10,125 nucleotides of DNA. Source: Burkholderiales bacterium. GTDB lineage: Bacteria; Pseudomonadota; Gammaproteobacteria; Burkholderiales; Burkholderiaceae_C. A program made the position numbers and the translations under genes. This document shows, piece by piece, positions 1-7,420 of the stretch. The stretch lies in the NCBI GenBank assembly GCA_947453585.1, contig CANGHQ010000034.1, forward strand, positions 1-10,125, written 5' to 3'. Each line of letters starts with the position of its first letter. Position 1 is the stretch's first letter. Below the pieces are notes generated by a model, which searched no databases, had not been told where the DNA came from, and was given only the letters and a program-made list of their open reading frames with translations.

Positions 1-2260
1 CCAAGGCTTCGCCGCCAAAGCCGCGGTAATCCGCCAGCGTTACCGCGCAATCCGCCACCGGCACTTGCCAGGGTCCGACCATCTGGTCGCGGTGCGTCAA
101 TCCACCCACGGTGCGGTCGCCAATGGTGATCAAAAAGCGTTTGGACGCTACGGTGGGGTGCGAGAGCACGTCGATGACGGCTTGTTGCAGGCTTACGCCG
201 GTCAGGTTCAAAGGCGCAAATGTGCGCTCAACGGTTTTGACGTCGCGGTGCATTTTTGGGGGTTTCCCGAGCAGCACATTCATCGGCATGTTGACTGGAA
301 TGGCCCCCACGCTCTCCACTGCGTGTGGTTCGCTGCCCCCCGAGGGGGCCTTCGCGGCTTGGGACGGCCCGGCGCCGCTCACGCCTTCGTCGGCCAGCAC
401 CAGTTGGCGCTCTTCAGTGGCCACGCCCACCACCGCAAACGGGCAGCGCTCGCGTTCGCACAGGGCGGTGAACAGCGCCAGCGATTCGGGGGCGATGGCC
501 AGCACGTAGCGTTCCTGGCTTTCGTTGCACCAGATTTCTTTGGGCGCCAAGCCGCTTTCTTCCAGGGGCACGGCGCGCAGGTCAAAGCGGGCGCCCCGGC
601 CAGCGTCGTTGGTCAGCTCAGGGAAGGCGTTGGACAAGCCACCAGCACCCACGTCGTGGATCGCCAAAATCGGGTTGCCCATGCCACCCGCGCCGCTGTC
701 TTGGCCCAAAATCCAGCACTGGTTGATCACCTCTTGCGCGCGGCGTTCCATTTCGGGGTTGCCGCGTTGCACCGAGTCAAAGTCCAGGTCGGCGGCGTTG
801 GCACCCGTGGCCATCGAGCTTGCCGCGCTGCCGCCCATGCCAATGCGCATGCCCGGTCCGCCGAGCTGAATCAGCAAGCTGCCGGCCGGAAACTCGATCT
901 TGTGGGTCTGGGTGGCGTCAATCACGCCCAGGCCGCCGGCAATCATGATGGGCTTGTGGTAGCCGCGCTGCACCGTGTCCGTGCTGGTGACCACGCTTTG
1001 CTCGTATTCCCGAAAGTAGCCCAGCAAATTGGGCCGCCCAAACTCGTTGTTGAACGCCGCGCCACCCAAGGGCCCTTCGATCATGATCTGCAAGGGGCTG
1101 GCGATGTGCTCGGGCTTGCCGTAGCTAATGGGGGTCAGATTCCAATTTCCCGCATCTTTGCTTTTGGCCTGATTAATTGGAATCTGACCCCAATTAATTG
1201 TGGAGACGGTGAAACCGGTCAGGCCGGCTTTGGGCTTGGAGCCGCGCCCGGTGGCGCCTTCGTCGCGGATTTCGCCGCCCGCGCCGGTAGACGCGCCGGG
1301 GAAGGGAGAAATGGCGGTGGGGTGGTTATGGGTTTCCACCTTCATCAAGATGTGCTGCGTGGCCTGCGACTTTTGGTAGCTGGGCGACTGCACGCCCTTG
1401 GCTGCGGTGCTGGCCGAGGCGGAGAATCGTTCGACTTCGCCGCCTTCCATTACCGAGGCGTTGTCCGAATACGCCACCAGCATGTGCTGCGGGTTGGTTT
1501 GGTGGGTGTGGCGGATCATGCCAAACATGCTGCTGGTCTGGGCCACGCCGTCGATGGTGAATTCGGCGTTAAATATTTTGTGGCGGCAGTGTTCGCTGTT
1601 CGCTTGGGCGAACATCATCAGTTCCACGTCCGTGGGGTTGCGCTGCAGGCCGGTAAAGGCGTTCACTAAATAGTCAATTTCGTCGTCGGCCAGCGCCAGG
1701 CCAAAACGCACATTGGCGTCCAGCAGCGCGGCGCGACCGCCGCCGAGCACGTCGCAGGTGTCCAAGGGAGCGGCCGGCAGGGTGCCAAACAGGGCTTGGG
1801 CCTGGGCGCGGTCGGTAAACACGCTCTCGGTCATGCGGTCGTGCAGCAAGGCGGCGCAGGCCTGCAGCTGCGCGGAAGACAGACTGGCTTTGGACAGCAA
1901 ACCGCTTTTGAGCGTGAGCCGGTATTCCACCATGCGCTCCACCCGTTTGACGGCCAAACCGCAGTTGTGCGCAATGTCCGTGGCCTTGGACGCCCAGGGC
2001 GACAAGGTGCCCAGGCGGGGCGACACCAGCAAAAGTGTGCCCTCCAGCCCGCCCACATAAGGTTCGCCGTACTGCAACAAGGCTGCAAATTGCGCGTTCG
2101 AAGCTGTATCAGGCGCGCCGTCGGTGGCCACCCAATGCACAAAACGGCCGGATACGGCGCTGATCTTGTCGTGAACTCCCTGCAAAGCGGTCAAAAGAGA
2201 AGCGGCGCGAAAACGGCTGAGCGCGTTACCGCCGTCGAAGGTGGAGAGGTGCAGGGTCAC
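1..2260 (-). CDS. purL: Phosphoribosylformylglycinamidine synthase (FGAM synthase), N-terminal ~753 residues, partial at left edge
   Basis: Large-type PurL catalyses the fourth step of purine synthesis in the cytoplasm, converting FGAR, glutamine and ATP to FGAM. My translation of the minus strand gives a continuous frame matching E. coli PurL block by block: the N-terminal PurS-like part with ATDIAHNCGL; the linker with FAQANSEHCRHKIF (about residues 217-230); the first synthetase half with VETHNHPTAISPFPG and GGEIRDEGATGRG (about 308-345), GPLGGAAFNNEFGRP and IHDVGAGGLSNA; and DQMVGPWQVPVADCAVT close to the edge. The C-terminal glutaminase domain lies outside the window. I chose the GTG at 2260 because the protein then begins VTLHLSTFDGGNALSRFR, as in betaproteobacterial relatives; no clear Shine-Dalgarno precedes it. 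Two in-frame repeat-derived segments (about residues 356-378 and 628-652) make it longer than E. coli PurL at two linkers. The frame is intact, so I treat the gene as functional. It is divergent from map. Confidence 0.96.
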   Translation of the reverse strand, partial: MTLHLSTFDGGNALSRFRAASLLTALQGVHDKISAVSGRFVHWVATDGAPDTASNAQFAALLQYGEPYVGGLEGTLLLVSPRLGTLSPWASKATDIAHNCGLAVKRVERMVEYRLTLKSGLLSKASLSSAQLQACAALLHDRMTESVFTDRAQAQALFGTLPAAPLDTCDVLGGGRAALLDANVRFGLALADDEIDYLVNAFTGLQRNPTDVELMMFAQANSEHCRHKIFNAEFTIDGVAQTSSMFGMIRHTHQTNPQHMLVAYSDNASVMEGGEVERFSASASTAAKGVQSPSYQKSQATQHILMKVETHNHPTAISPFPGASTGAGGEIRDEGATGRGSKPKAGLTGFTVSTINWGQIPINQAKSKDAGNWNLTPISYGKPEHIASPLQIMIEGPLGGAAFNNEFGRPNLLGYFREYEQSVVTSTDTVQRGYHKPIMIAGGLGVIDATQTHKIEFPAGSLLIQLGGPGMRIGMGGSAASSMATGANAADLDFDSVQRGNPEMERRAQEVINQCWILGQDSGAGGMGNPILAIHDVGAGGLSNAFPELTNDAGRGARFDLRAVPLEESGLAPKEIWCNESQERYVLAIAPESLALFTALCERERCPFAVVGVATEERQLVLADEGVSGAGPSQAAKAPSGGSEPHAVESVGAIPVNMPMNVLLGKPPKMHRDVKTVERTFAPLNLTGVSLQQAVIDVLSHPTVASKRFLITIGDRTVGGLTHRDQMVGPWQVPVADCAVTLADYRGFGGEAL
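303..379 (-). repeat. GC-rich hairpin repeat inserted in frame in purL
   Basis: Read on the purL strand, this block holds GGCCCCCTCGGGGGGC (335-350 on plus), which folds into a 6-bp G/C stem with a 3-nt loop, followed by an AGCGTGGGGGC end that complements the C-rich part. It resembles a dispersed intergenic repeat I associate with Comamonadaceae genomes, usually seen downstream of genes; that is recalled, not searched. Here it is translated as roughly SGAGPSQAAKAPSGGSEPHA followed by VESVG, placed between conserved RQLVLAD and IPVNMPMNVLLGKPPKM. The corresponding E. coli linker is about 24 residues shorter, close to the size of this block. The outer borders are approximate. Confidence 0.6.
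1127..1195. repeat. REPIN-like inverted-repeat doublet inserted in frame in purL
   Basis: Two 21-nt arms in inverted orientation (1127-1147 and 1175-1195) match at 20 of 21 positions. The 17-nt core GGGGTCAGATTCCAATT (1131-1147) is repeated perfectly as its complement at 1175-1191, around a 27-nt spacer. Each arm also has its own small AATTGG...CCAATT inverted repeat, so it could fold alone or pair with the other arm. That is the architecture of paired REP sequences. The element is 69 bp, exactly 23 codons, aligned to the purL frame, and encodes residues 356-378 (NWGQIPIN, spacer, NWNLTPI) without a stop codon. No transposase gene lies in this window. The repeat-family assignment is inference; the inverted repeat and in-frame position are directly visible. 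Confidence 0.85.
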
Positions 2261-2294
2261 GGGGCAGGCTTTGGTGGGGTGGGAACAGCTGCCA

Positions 2295-2300
2295 ATTTTA
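2295..2300 (-). promoter_or_regulatory. Candidate purL -10 element
   Basis: On the minus strand the sequence reads TAAAAT, five of six matches to the sigma-70 -10 consensus, 34 bases upstream of the purL GTG. A TTGAGG lies about 20 bases further upstream, which is longer than ideal for a -35. It would give a roughly 28-nt leader. This is the best candidate in the 92-bp divergent spacer for that direction. Confidence 0.35.
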
Positions 2301-2337
2301 CCTACCGCCCGGGTGCGCAGCCTCAAAACCCAAACCT

Positions 2338-2346
2338 TGGGATAAT
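2338..2346 (+). promoter_or_regulatory. Extended -10 promoter immediately before map
   Basis: The bases TGGGATAAT match an extended -10 element (TGn followed by GATAAT, five of six to TATAAT). No good -35 is seen, as is usual when an extended -10 is present. The -10 ends only 6 bases before the map ATG, so the expected start of transcription falls on or next to the A of that ATG (2353). This implies a leaderless mRNA, which agrees with the absence of a Shine-Dalgarno sequence. Confidence 0.5.
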
Positions 2347-2352
2347 CGGGCA

Positions 2353-3162
2353 ATGACTATCACTTACAAAGACGCCCAAGGTATCGCGGGCATGCGCATT
2401 GCGGGCAAGCTGGCCTCTGAGGTTCTGGACTACCTGACCCCCTTTGTCGTGCCCGGCGTGACCACCAACACACTGGACAAACTGGCCTACGACTACATCG
2501 TCAACGTGCAAGGCGGCATTCCGGCGCCGCTGAACTACACCGGCGGGGGCAAGATTCCTTACCCCAAGTCGATCTGCACCTCGGTCAACCACCAGGTCTG
2601 CCATGGCATTCCCAATGACAAGCAGCTCAAAAAAGGCGACGTGGTCAATATCGACGTGACCGTCATCAAAGACACGTGGCATGGCGACACCAGCCGCATG
2701 TTCTTTGTGGGCGAGGCGTCGATTGCCGCCAAGCGCCTGGCGCACATCACTTATGAGGCCATGTGGCACGGCATCAAAATGGTCAAACCCGGCATCCATC
2801 TGGGCGACATTGGCCATGCCATCCAGCGCTTTGCCGAAGGCCAAGGCTTTAGCGTGGTGCGTGAGTTTTGCGGCCACGGCATCGGCCAGGTGTTCCATGA
2901 AGAGCCGCAGGTGCTGCACTACGGTCGCCCCGGCACGCTGGAAAAATTGGTCGAAGGCATGACTTTCACGATCGAGCCCATGATCAACGCCGGGCGCAAG
3001 GAAATCAAGGAAGGCCCCGAAAAAGACGGCTGGACCATCGTCACCCAAGACCGCTCGCTATCGGCGCAGTGGGAGCACACGGTGCTGGTCACGCCCACCG
3101 GCTACGAGGTGCTGACGCTGTCTGCGGGCAGCCCCCCCATTCCCGCCTTTGTCAGCGCCTGA
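2353..3162 (+). CDS. map: Type I methionine aminopeptidase
   Basis: This 269-residue cytosolic metalloenzyme removes the initiator Met from nascent proteins whose second residue is small. All five expected metal ligands are present: D101 (NIDVT), D112 (GDTSRMF), H175 (CGHGIG), E208 (TIEPM) and E241 (AQWEHTV). The conserved H84 (VCHGIP) and H182 (VFHEEP) are also present. It has no N-terminal SH3-like or zinc-finger extension, as expected for the bacterial type Ia form, and its length is close to the usual ~264 residues. The ATG at 2353 places the first helix (MTITYKDAQGIAGMRIAGKLA) correctly; there is no Shine-Dalgarno, and the gene may be translated from a leaderless message. It is followed 27-33 bases later by glnD, the map-glnD pairing being common in proteobacteria. 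Confidence 0.97.
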   Translation: MTITYKDAQGIAGMRIAGKLASEVLDYLTPFVVPGVTTNTLDKLAYDYIVNVQGGIPAPLNYTGGGKIPYPKSICTSVNHQVCHGIPNDKQLKKGDVVNIDVTVIKDTWHGDTSRMFFVGEASIAAKRLAHITYEAMWHGIKMVKPGIHLGDIGHAIQRFAEGQGFSVVREFCGHGIGQVFHEEPQVLHYGRPGTLEKLVEGMTFTIEPMINAGRKEIKEGPEKDGWTIVTQDRSLSAQWEHTVLVTPTGYEVLTLSAGSPPIPAFVSA

Positions 3163-3195
3163 GCCCGCCCGGCGGCGCCCCCTTAACCCGTGCCC

Positions 3196-5790
3196 ATGAA
3201 CGATTTGCAGGTGCTGCGCGCCGCCTACCGCGCGCAAAAAGCGCAAATCCTGCAGCGCCTGCAGGCGCCGGGCTTTTCGCCGCGCGGCATCCACAAGGTG
3301 CTGCGCCAGCTCTCTGGCCTGGCCGACGAACTGCTGGTAACACTATGGACTCAGTCGGGTCTGGCCGCACCATGCGCGCTGCTGGCCGTGGGCGGCTATG
3401 GCCGCGCCGAGTTGTTTCCGTATTCCGATGTAGACGTGTTGGTGCTGCTGCCCGAAGGCGCGCAGGACGACGCGGCGCTGTCGCAGCGCGTGGAGCTGTT
3501 CATTGGCAGCTGTTGGGACGCGGGCCTGGAGATCGGTTCGAGCGTGCGCACCGTGCCCGACTGCGTGAGCGAAGCCAGCAAAGACGTGACGGTGCAAACC
3601 GCGCTTCTGGAATGCCGCCTGGTCGCGGGCGACGCCAGTCTGGTGGAGCAGTTCAAAACCGCTTTTTTTGCGGCACTGGACCCCCAGGCCTTTTTTGTCG
3701 CCAAAACGCTTGAGCTGCGCCAGCGCCACACCAAGTTTGAAGACACACCGTATTCACTGGAACCCAATTGCAAAGAGTCGCCCGGCGGCATCCGCGACCT
3801 GCAAGCCATCTTGTGGGTGGCCAAGGCCGCGCGCCTGGGGCAAAACTGGGCTGATCTGGCCCAGGGTGGCTTGGCCACGGCTTTCGAGGTGCAGCAAATC
3901 CAGCGTAACGAGTCGCTGTTGTTTTTGATCCGCGCGCGGCTGCACGCCACCGCCAAGCGGCGCGAAGACCGGCTGGTGTTTGACCTGCAAACGCCGGTGG
4001 CCGAGTCCTTTGGCTATGTGGCTACCAGCAGCGGCACCACCGGAACCCGCACCATGGTGCGCGCCAGTGAGGCGCTGATGAAGCGCTACTACTGGGCCGC
4101 CAAGGCGGTGACACAGCTCAACCTGATTTTGCTGATGAACATCGAGGAGCGGCTCAACCCCTCGACCCACGCGCTGCGCCCTATTAACGAACGCTTTAAC
4201 GATAAGGCTGGCATGCTGGACGTGGCCAGCGACGACCTGTACCAGCGCGAGCCGCACGCGATTTTGGAAACCTTTTTGCTCTACCAAACCACGGTAGGCG
4301 TCAAGGGCTTGTCGGCCCGCACGCTGCGCGCCTTGTACAACGCGCGCAGCCTGATGGACAGCGCGTTTCGCAGCGACCCGGTCAACCGCGCTACCTTTAT
4401 GTCCATCCTGATGCAGCCCGGCGGCATTACCCACGCCATGCGCCTGATGAACCAGACTTCGGTGCTGGGGCGCTATTTGTGGGTATTTAGGCGCATCGTG
4501 GGGCAAATGCAGCACGACCTGTTCCACGTCTACACGGTGGACCAGCACATCCTGACGGTGCTGCGCAATATGCGGCGCTTCTTTATCGTCGAGCATGCGC
4601 ACGAATACCCGTTTTGCTCGCAACTGGCCTCGGGCTGGGACAAGCCCTGGCTGCTGTATGTGGCAGCACTCTTCCACGACATTGCCAAAGGGCGCGGCGG
4701 CGACCATTCCGAGCTGGGCTGTGTGGAGGCGCGGCGCTTTTGCAAGCAGCACGGCATCAACGCTGAGGACACGGCGCTGATCGAATTTTTGGTGGCCGAA
4801 CACCTGACCATGAGCCGGATTGCGCAAAAGTCGGACCTGAGCGACAGCACGGTGATCGCCAAATTTGCCCAGCGCGTGGGCAATGAGCGCAATCTCACCG
4901 CCCTCTACCTGCTCACGGTGGCCGACATCCGCGGCACTTCGCCCAAGGTGTGGAACGCCTGGAAGGGCAAGCTGCTCGAAGACCTGTACCGTTACACCAT
5001 GCGCGTGTTGGGTGGCCGCGCGCCAGACGCCGACGCCGAAGTGGAAAGCCGCAAGCGTGAAGCCCTGGTCAACCTGGCGCTTTACGCCCTGCCCTTTGAG
5101 GCGCACAAGGCGCTGTGGGCCACGCTGGACGTGAGCTACTTTATGCGCCACGACGCCGCCGACATCGCTTGGCACACCAAACAGCTCTCGCGCCACGTGC
5201 AAACCCCCACGCCGGTGGTGCGCGCACGCCGCTCCAGCATTGGCGAAGGCCTGCAAGTGCTGGTCTACACGCCAGACCAGCCCGATTTGTTTGCCCGCAT
5301 CTGCGGCTACTTTGACCAGGCGTCCTTCAGCATCATTGACGCCCGGGTCCACACCACGCAAACCGGCTATGCGCTGGACACCTTTGAAGTGGTGACATCG
5401 GCCGGCATGGAAGAGCATTACCAGGCCCTGACCAGCATGCTAGAGACCGAGCTGGCGCTGACCATCGCCACGGCGGGGCCGCTGCCCAAGCCGTCCAAAG
5501 GCCGGGTGTCGCGCCGGGTCAAAAGCTTTCCGATTGCACCACGCGTCACGCTGCGCCCGGACGAGAAGGCGCAAAACTGGCTGCTCAACATCTCGGCCAG
5601 CGACCGCCCCGGCCTCTTGTATTCGATCGCGCAGGTGCTGGCGCGCCACCAGGTGGAGGTGCAACTGGCCAAAGTCGCTACATTGGGCGAGCGGGTGGAC
5701 GACACCTTTTTGGTTCACGGCGCGCAGTTGCAACACAACAAAACCCAGATCGCGATTGAGACCGAACTGCTCGAAGCGCTGGCCTACTGA
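3196..5790 (+). CDS. glnD: Bifunctional [protein-PII] uridylyltransferase / uridylyl-removing enzyme
   Basis: GlnD senses glutamine and adds or removes UMP on PII (GlnB/GlnK), thereby controlling glutamine synthetase and NtrBC. Domains in order, numbered from the ATG: a nucleotidyltransferase with GGYGRAELFPYSDVDVL (about 66-82, including the two metal-binding Asp); a helical PII-uridylyltransferase middle region; an HD domain with LFHDIAKGRGGDHSELG (H494/D495) for deuridylylation; and two C-terminal ACT domains, LVYTPDQPDLFARICGYF (from about 688) and LNISASDRPGLLYSIAQVLA (from about 796), which bind glutamine. The length of 864 residues is normal. A small loop, SSGTTGTRTM, lies between SFGYVAT and VRASEALMKRYYW and looks clade-variable. 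A GTG at 3190, two codons upstream, is an equally possible start; neither has a convincing ribosome binding site. The gene is probably cotranscribed with map. Confidence 0.97.
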   Translation: MNDLQVLRAAYRAQKAQILQRLQAPGFSPRGIHKVLRQLSGLADELLVTLWTQSGLAAPCALLAVGGYGRAELFPYSDVDVLVLLPEGAQDDAALSQRVELFIGSCWDAGLEIGSSVRTVPDCVSEASKDVTVQTALLECRLVAGDASLVEQFKTAFFAALDPQAFFVAKTLELRQRHTKFEDTPYSLEPNCKESPGGIRDLQAILWVAKAARLGQNWADLAQGGLATAFEVQQIQRNESLLFLIRARLHATAKRREDRLVFDLQTPVAESFGYVATSSGTTGTRTMVRASEALMKRYYWAAKAVTQLNLILLMNIEERLNPSTHALRPINERFNDKAGMLDVASDDLYQREPHAILETFLLYQTTVGVKGLSARTLRALYNARSLMDSAFRSDPVNRATFMSILMQPGGITHAMRLMNQTSVLGRYLWVFRRIVGQMQHDLFHVYTVDQHILTVLRNMRRFFIVEHAHEYPFCSQLASGWDKPWLLYVAALFHDIAKGRGGDHSELGCVEARRFCKQHGINAEDTALIEFLVAEHLTMSRIAQKSDLSDSTVIAKFAQRVGNERNLTALYLLTVADIRGTSPKVWNAWKGKLLEDLYRYTMRVLGGRAPDADAEVESRKREALVNLALYALPFEAHKALWATLDVSYFMRHDAADIAWHTKQLSRHVQTPTPVVRARRSSIGEGLQVLVYTPDQPDLFARICGYFDQASFSIIDARVHTTQTGYALDTFEVVTSAGMEEHYQALTSMLETELALTIATAGPLPKPSKGRVSRRVKSFPIAPRVTLRPDEKAQNWLLNISASDRPGLLYSIAQVLARHQVEVQLAKVATLGERVDDTFLVHGAQLQHNKTQIAIETELLEALAY

Positions 5791-5841
5791 CACAATAGTT
5801 GCGCCAAAGCGGCAAAAAAATCATAAAAACGGAGACACGAC

Positions 5842-6858
5842 ATGCAAGACCAAGCCACGCCCACGCCCACCCTCAACCGCCGCCGCCTGCTGGCAGCCAC
5901 CGCCGCCCTGGGCGCCAGCGCCCTGCCCGTGCTGGCGCAAAGCAAGGTGGTTTTGCGCATTTCCAGCCCGGCCGTGCCCGAAGACTGGCACGCCAAGATG
6001 TGGACCGTTTTCAAGGACAACCTGGAAAAAAGCGCGCCCGGCGAGTTTGACGTGCAGATCAACCTCAACGCCTCGCTCTTCAAGCAGGGCGCCGAGTCTG
6101 CCGCCATGGCGCGCGGCAACCTGGAACTCAGTACCTTGTCGTCGTTTGATATTGCCAAGTTTGTGCCGGCGTTTTCGGTCTTTACGGCCGGCTATATGGT
6201 GCGCGACCCGGCTCAGCAGCAAAAGATTTTCCAGGGCCCGATTGGCACCGAGATGTTCAAGCTGGTGTCCGAAAAAATGGACGTCACGCCCCTTGCCACC
6301 GCCTATTTGGGCACGCGCCAGCTCAATTTGCGCGAGGTGCGTAATGTCAAAACGCCTGCCGACCTGAAAGGCGTCAAGCTGCGCATGCCCGGCTCCAAAG
6401 AGTGGCTGTTTTTGGGGGAAGCCCTGGGCGCCACGGCCACGCCGCTGGCTTTTGGCGAGGTCTATCTGGGCCTGAAAACCGGCACGATCGACGGCCAAGA
6501 CAACCCGCTGCCCTCGGTGCGCGCCGCCAAGTTTTATGAAGTGACCAAGCAAATCGTGCTGACCAGCCATTTGGTGGACAGCCTGTTTATCGCCATTTCC
6601 AACAAAAGCCTCGCTGCCATGACGCCCGCCCAGCGCCAAAAAGTAACCGCCGCCGCGCAAGCAGCCGCCGCCTTCAATAACGAAAACCGCATCAAAGAGG
6701 AGGCGCAACTGGTCGAGTTTTTCCGCAAGGAAGGTCTGCAAATTACCACGCCCGACCTGGACGCCTTTCACAAGTCGGTGCAGCAAAGCTACCAAAACTC
6801 GGACTACGCCAAAGCCTGGCCAGCCGGGCTGGTGGAGCGCATTAACGCGGTGCGCTAA
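5842..6858 (+). CDS. dctP: TRAP transporter periplasmic solute-binding protein, DctP family
   Basis: This 338-residue extracytoplasmic receptor captures the substrate, usually a carboxylate, and delivers it to DctQM. The N-terminus has a signal peptide with consecutive arginines (LNRRRLLAATAALGASALPV, then LAQ before SK), suggesting Tat export with cleavage near residue 33; the residue before RR is Asn rather than Ser/Thr, so Sec export is not excluded. Family features include TPADLKGVKLRMPGS with R181, the position that normally salt-bridges the substrate carboxylate, and GEVYLGLKTGTIDGQDNPLP, a hallmark of the family. A good ribosome binding site, GGAG at 5831-5834, sits 7 bases before the ATG. 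It is the first gene of dctPQM. The ligand cannot be predicted from sequence alone. Confidence 0.93.
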   Translation: MQDQATPTPTLNRRRLLAATAALGASALPVLAQSKVVLRISSPAVPEDWHAKMWTVFKDNLEKSAPGEFDVQINLNASLFKQGAESAAMARGNLELSTLSSFDIAKFVPAFSVFTAGYMVRDPAQQQKIFQGPIGTEMFKLVSEKMDVTPLATAYLGTRQLNLREVRNVKTPADLKGVKLRMPGSKEWLFLGEALGATATPLAFGEVYLGLKTGTIDGQDNPLPSVRAAKFYEVTKQIVLTSHLVDSLFIAISNKSLAAMTPAQRQKVTAAAQAAAAFNNENRIKEEAQLVEFFRKEGLQITTPDLDAFHKSVQQSYQNSDYAKAWPAGLVERINAVR

Positions 6859-6873
6859 GCGGCTGTTCGCCGC
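6859..6873 (+). other. Small intercistronic stem-loop between dctP and dctQ
   Basis: GCGGC TGTTC GCCGC begins at the base after the dctP stop codon and forms a 5-bp all-G/C stem with a 5-nt loop. No T-run follows, so it is not a typical intrinsic terminator. In binding-protein transporter operons such structures often protect the upstream message and raise receptor levels over permease; whether this one does is inference. Confidence 0.3.
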
Positions 6874-6891
6874 CGCCCCACGCCAATCCGC

Positions 6892-7410
6892 ATGGCTGCA
6901 ACACCACCGCCAGCGCCCTGGAGCGCCCAACTGGGCAAAGCCTGGCGCCGGGCCACCAACACGGTCTCAGGCCTGCTTTTTTTGGTCCTGTTTGGCGTGT
7001 TTATCGTCCAGATCACCGCGCGCTTTGGCTTTAACAAGCCCCTGCCCTGGACGGACGAGGCCGCCGTCATCTTGTACCTGTGGGTGATTTTGTGGACTGC
7101 CGCCTGGGTGGTGCCCGAGCGCGAGCATGTGGTTTTTGACCTGCTGTGGAATAGTGCCAATCTGCGCACCCGGCAGGCCATGCGCATTGCGGGCAACCTG
7201 CTGGTGGGCGGCCTGGCCTGCGTGGCGCTGCCCGCGAGTTGGGACTATGTGCACTTTATGGGCCGCGAGGGCTCGCCCGTGCTGGGCATCTCGTTCATGT
7301 GGATTTACCTGCCTTTTGTGATGCTCTTGGTGGCCGTGGGCGCACGCAGCTTCTGGGCCATAGCGCAAGCCGTGCAAGGGCGCGGGCTGGACGCCGAGCT
7401 GCGGCTATGA
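6892..7410 (+). CDS. dctQ: TRAP transporter small membrane subunit, DctQ family
   Basis: This 172-residue inner-membrane protein has four predicted membrane segments: about 25-45 (VSGLLFLVLFGVFIVQITA), 55-75 (AAVILYLWVILWTAAWVV), 97-115 (AGNLLVGGLACVALPAS) and 133-155 (SFMWIYLPFVMLLVAVGA). The LPWTDEAAVILYLWVILW region matches the family pattern of an acidic motif entering the second helix. It partners DctM in the sodium- or proton-driven TRAP carrier. It starts 33 bases after dctP and has no obvious Shine-Dalgarno sequence, so it may be translated less than its neighbours. Its stop codon lies 10 bases before dctM. Confidence 0.9.
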   Translation: MAATPPPAPWSAQLGKAWRRATNTVSGLLFLVLFGVFIVQITARFGFNKPLPWTDEAAVILYLWVILWTAAWVVPEREHVVFDLLWNSANLRTRQAMRIAGNLLVGGLACVALPASWDYVHFMGREGSPVLGISFMWIYLPFVMLLVAVGARSFWAIAQAVQGRGLDAELRL

Positions 7411-7420
7411 GGGGCGCTTC

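Noticed and set aside
1127..1195. Intrinsic terminator or gene-ending insertion in purL
   Set aside because: The inverted repeat is not followed by a T-run on the purL strand, and the frame continues unbroken with conserved PurL blocks on both sides.
65..1669. 534-residue open frame on the plus strand opposite purL, and similar long antisense frames opposite glnD (3754-5418) and dctP (5821-6930)
   Set aside because: High-GC codon bias leaves long stop-free frames antisense to real genes. Their translations are rich in His, Gly, Arg and Ala with no recognisable domain, while the opposite strand encodes clear conserved proteins.
4024..4056. Possible insertion in the glnD loop SSGTTGTRTM
   Set aside because: It is short, contains no inverted repeat or known repeat sequence, and lies in a loop that I expect to vary between GlnD proteins.
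5799..5820. Terminator after glnD (TTGC...GCAA followed by an A-run)
   Set aside because: The stem has only four pairs before mismatches, and the run is of A on the plus strand, which is the wrong base for terminating glnD.
5799..5827. Promoter TTGCGC-17-CATAAA just before dctP
   Set aside because: The spacing is right, but the implied transcription start (about 5834) would remove the good GGAG ribosome binding site at 5831-5834, and both hexamers are weak matches.
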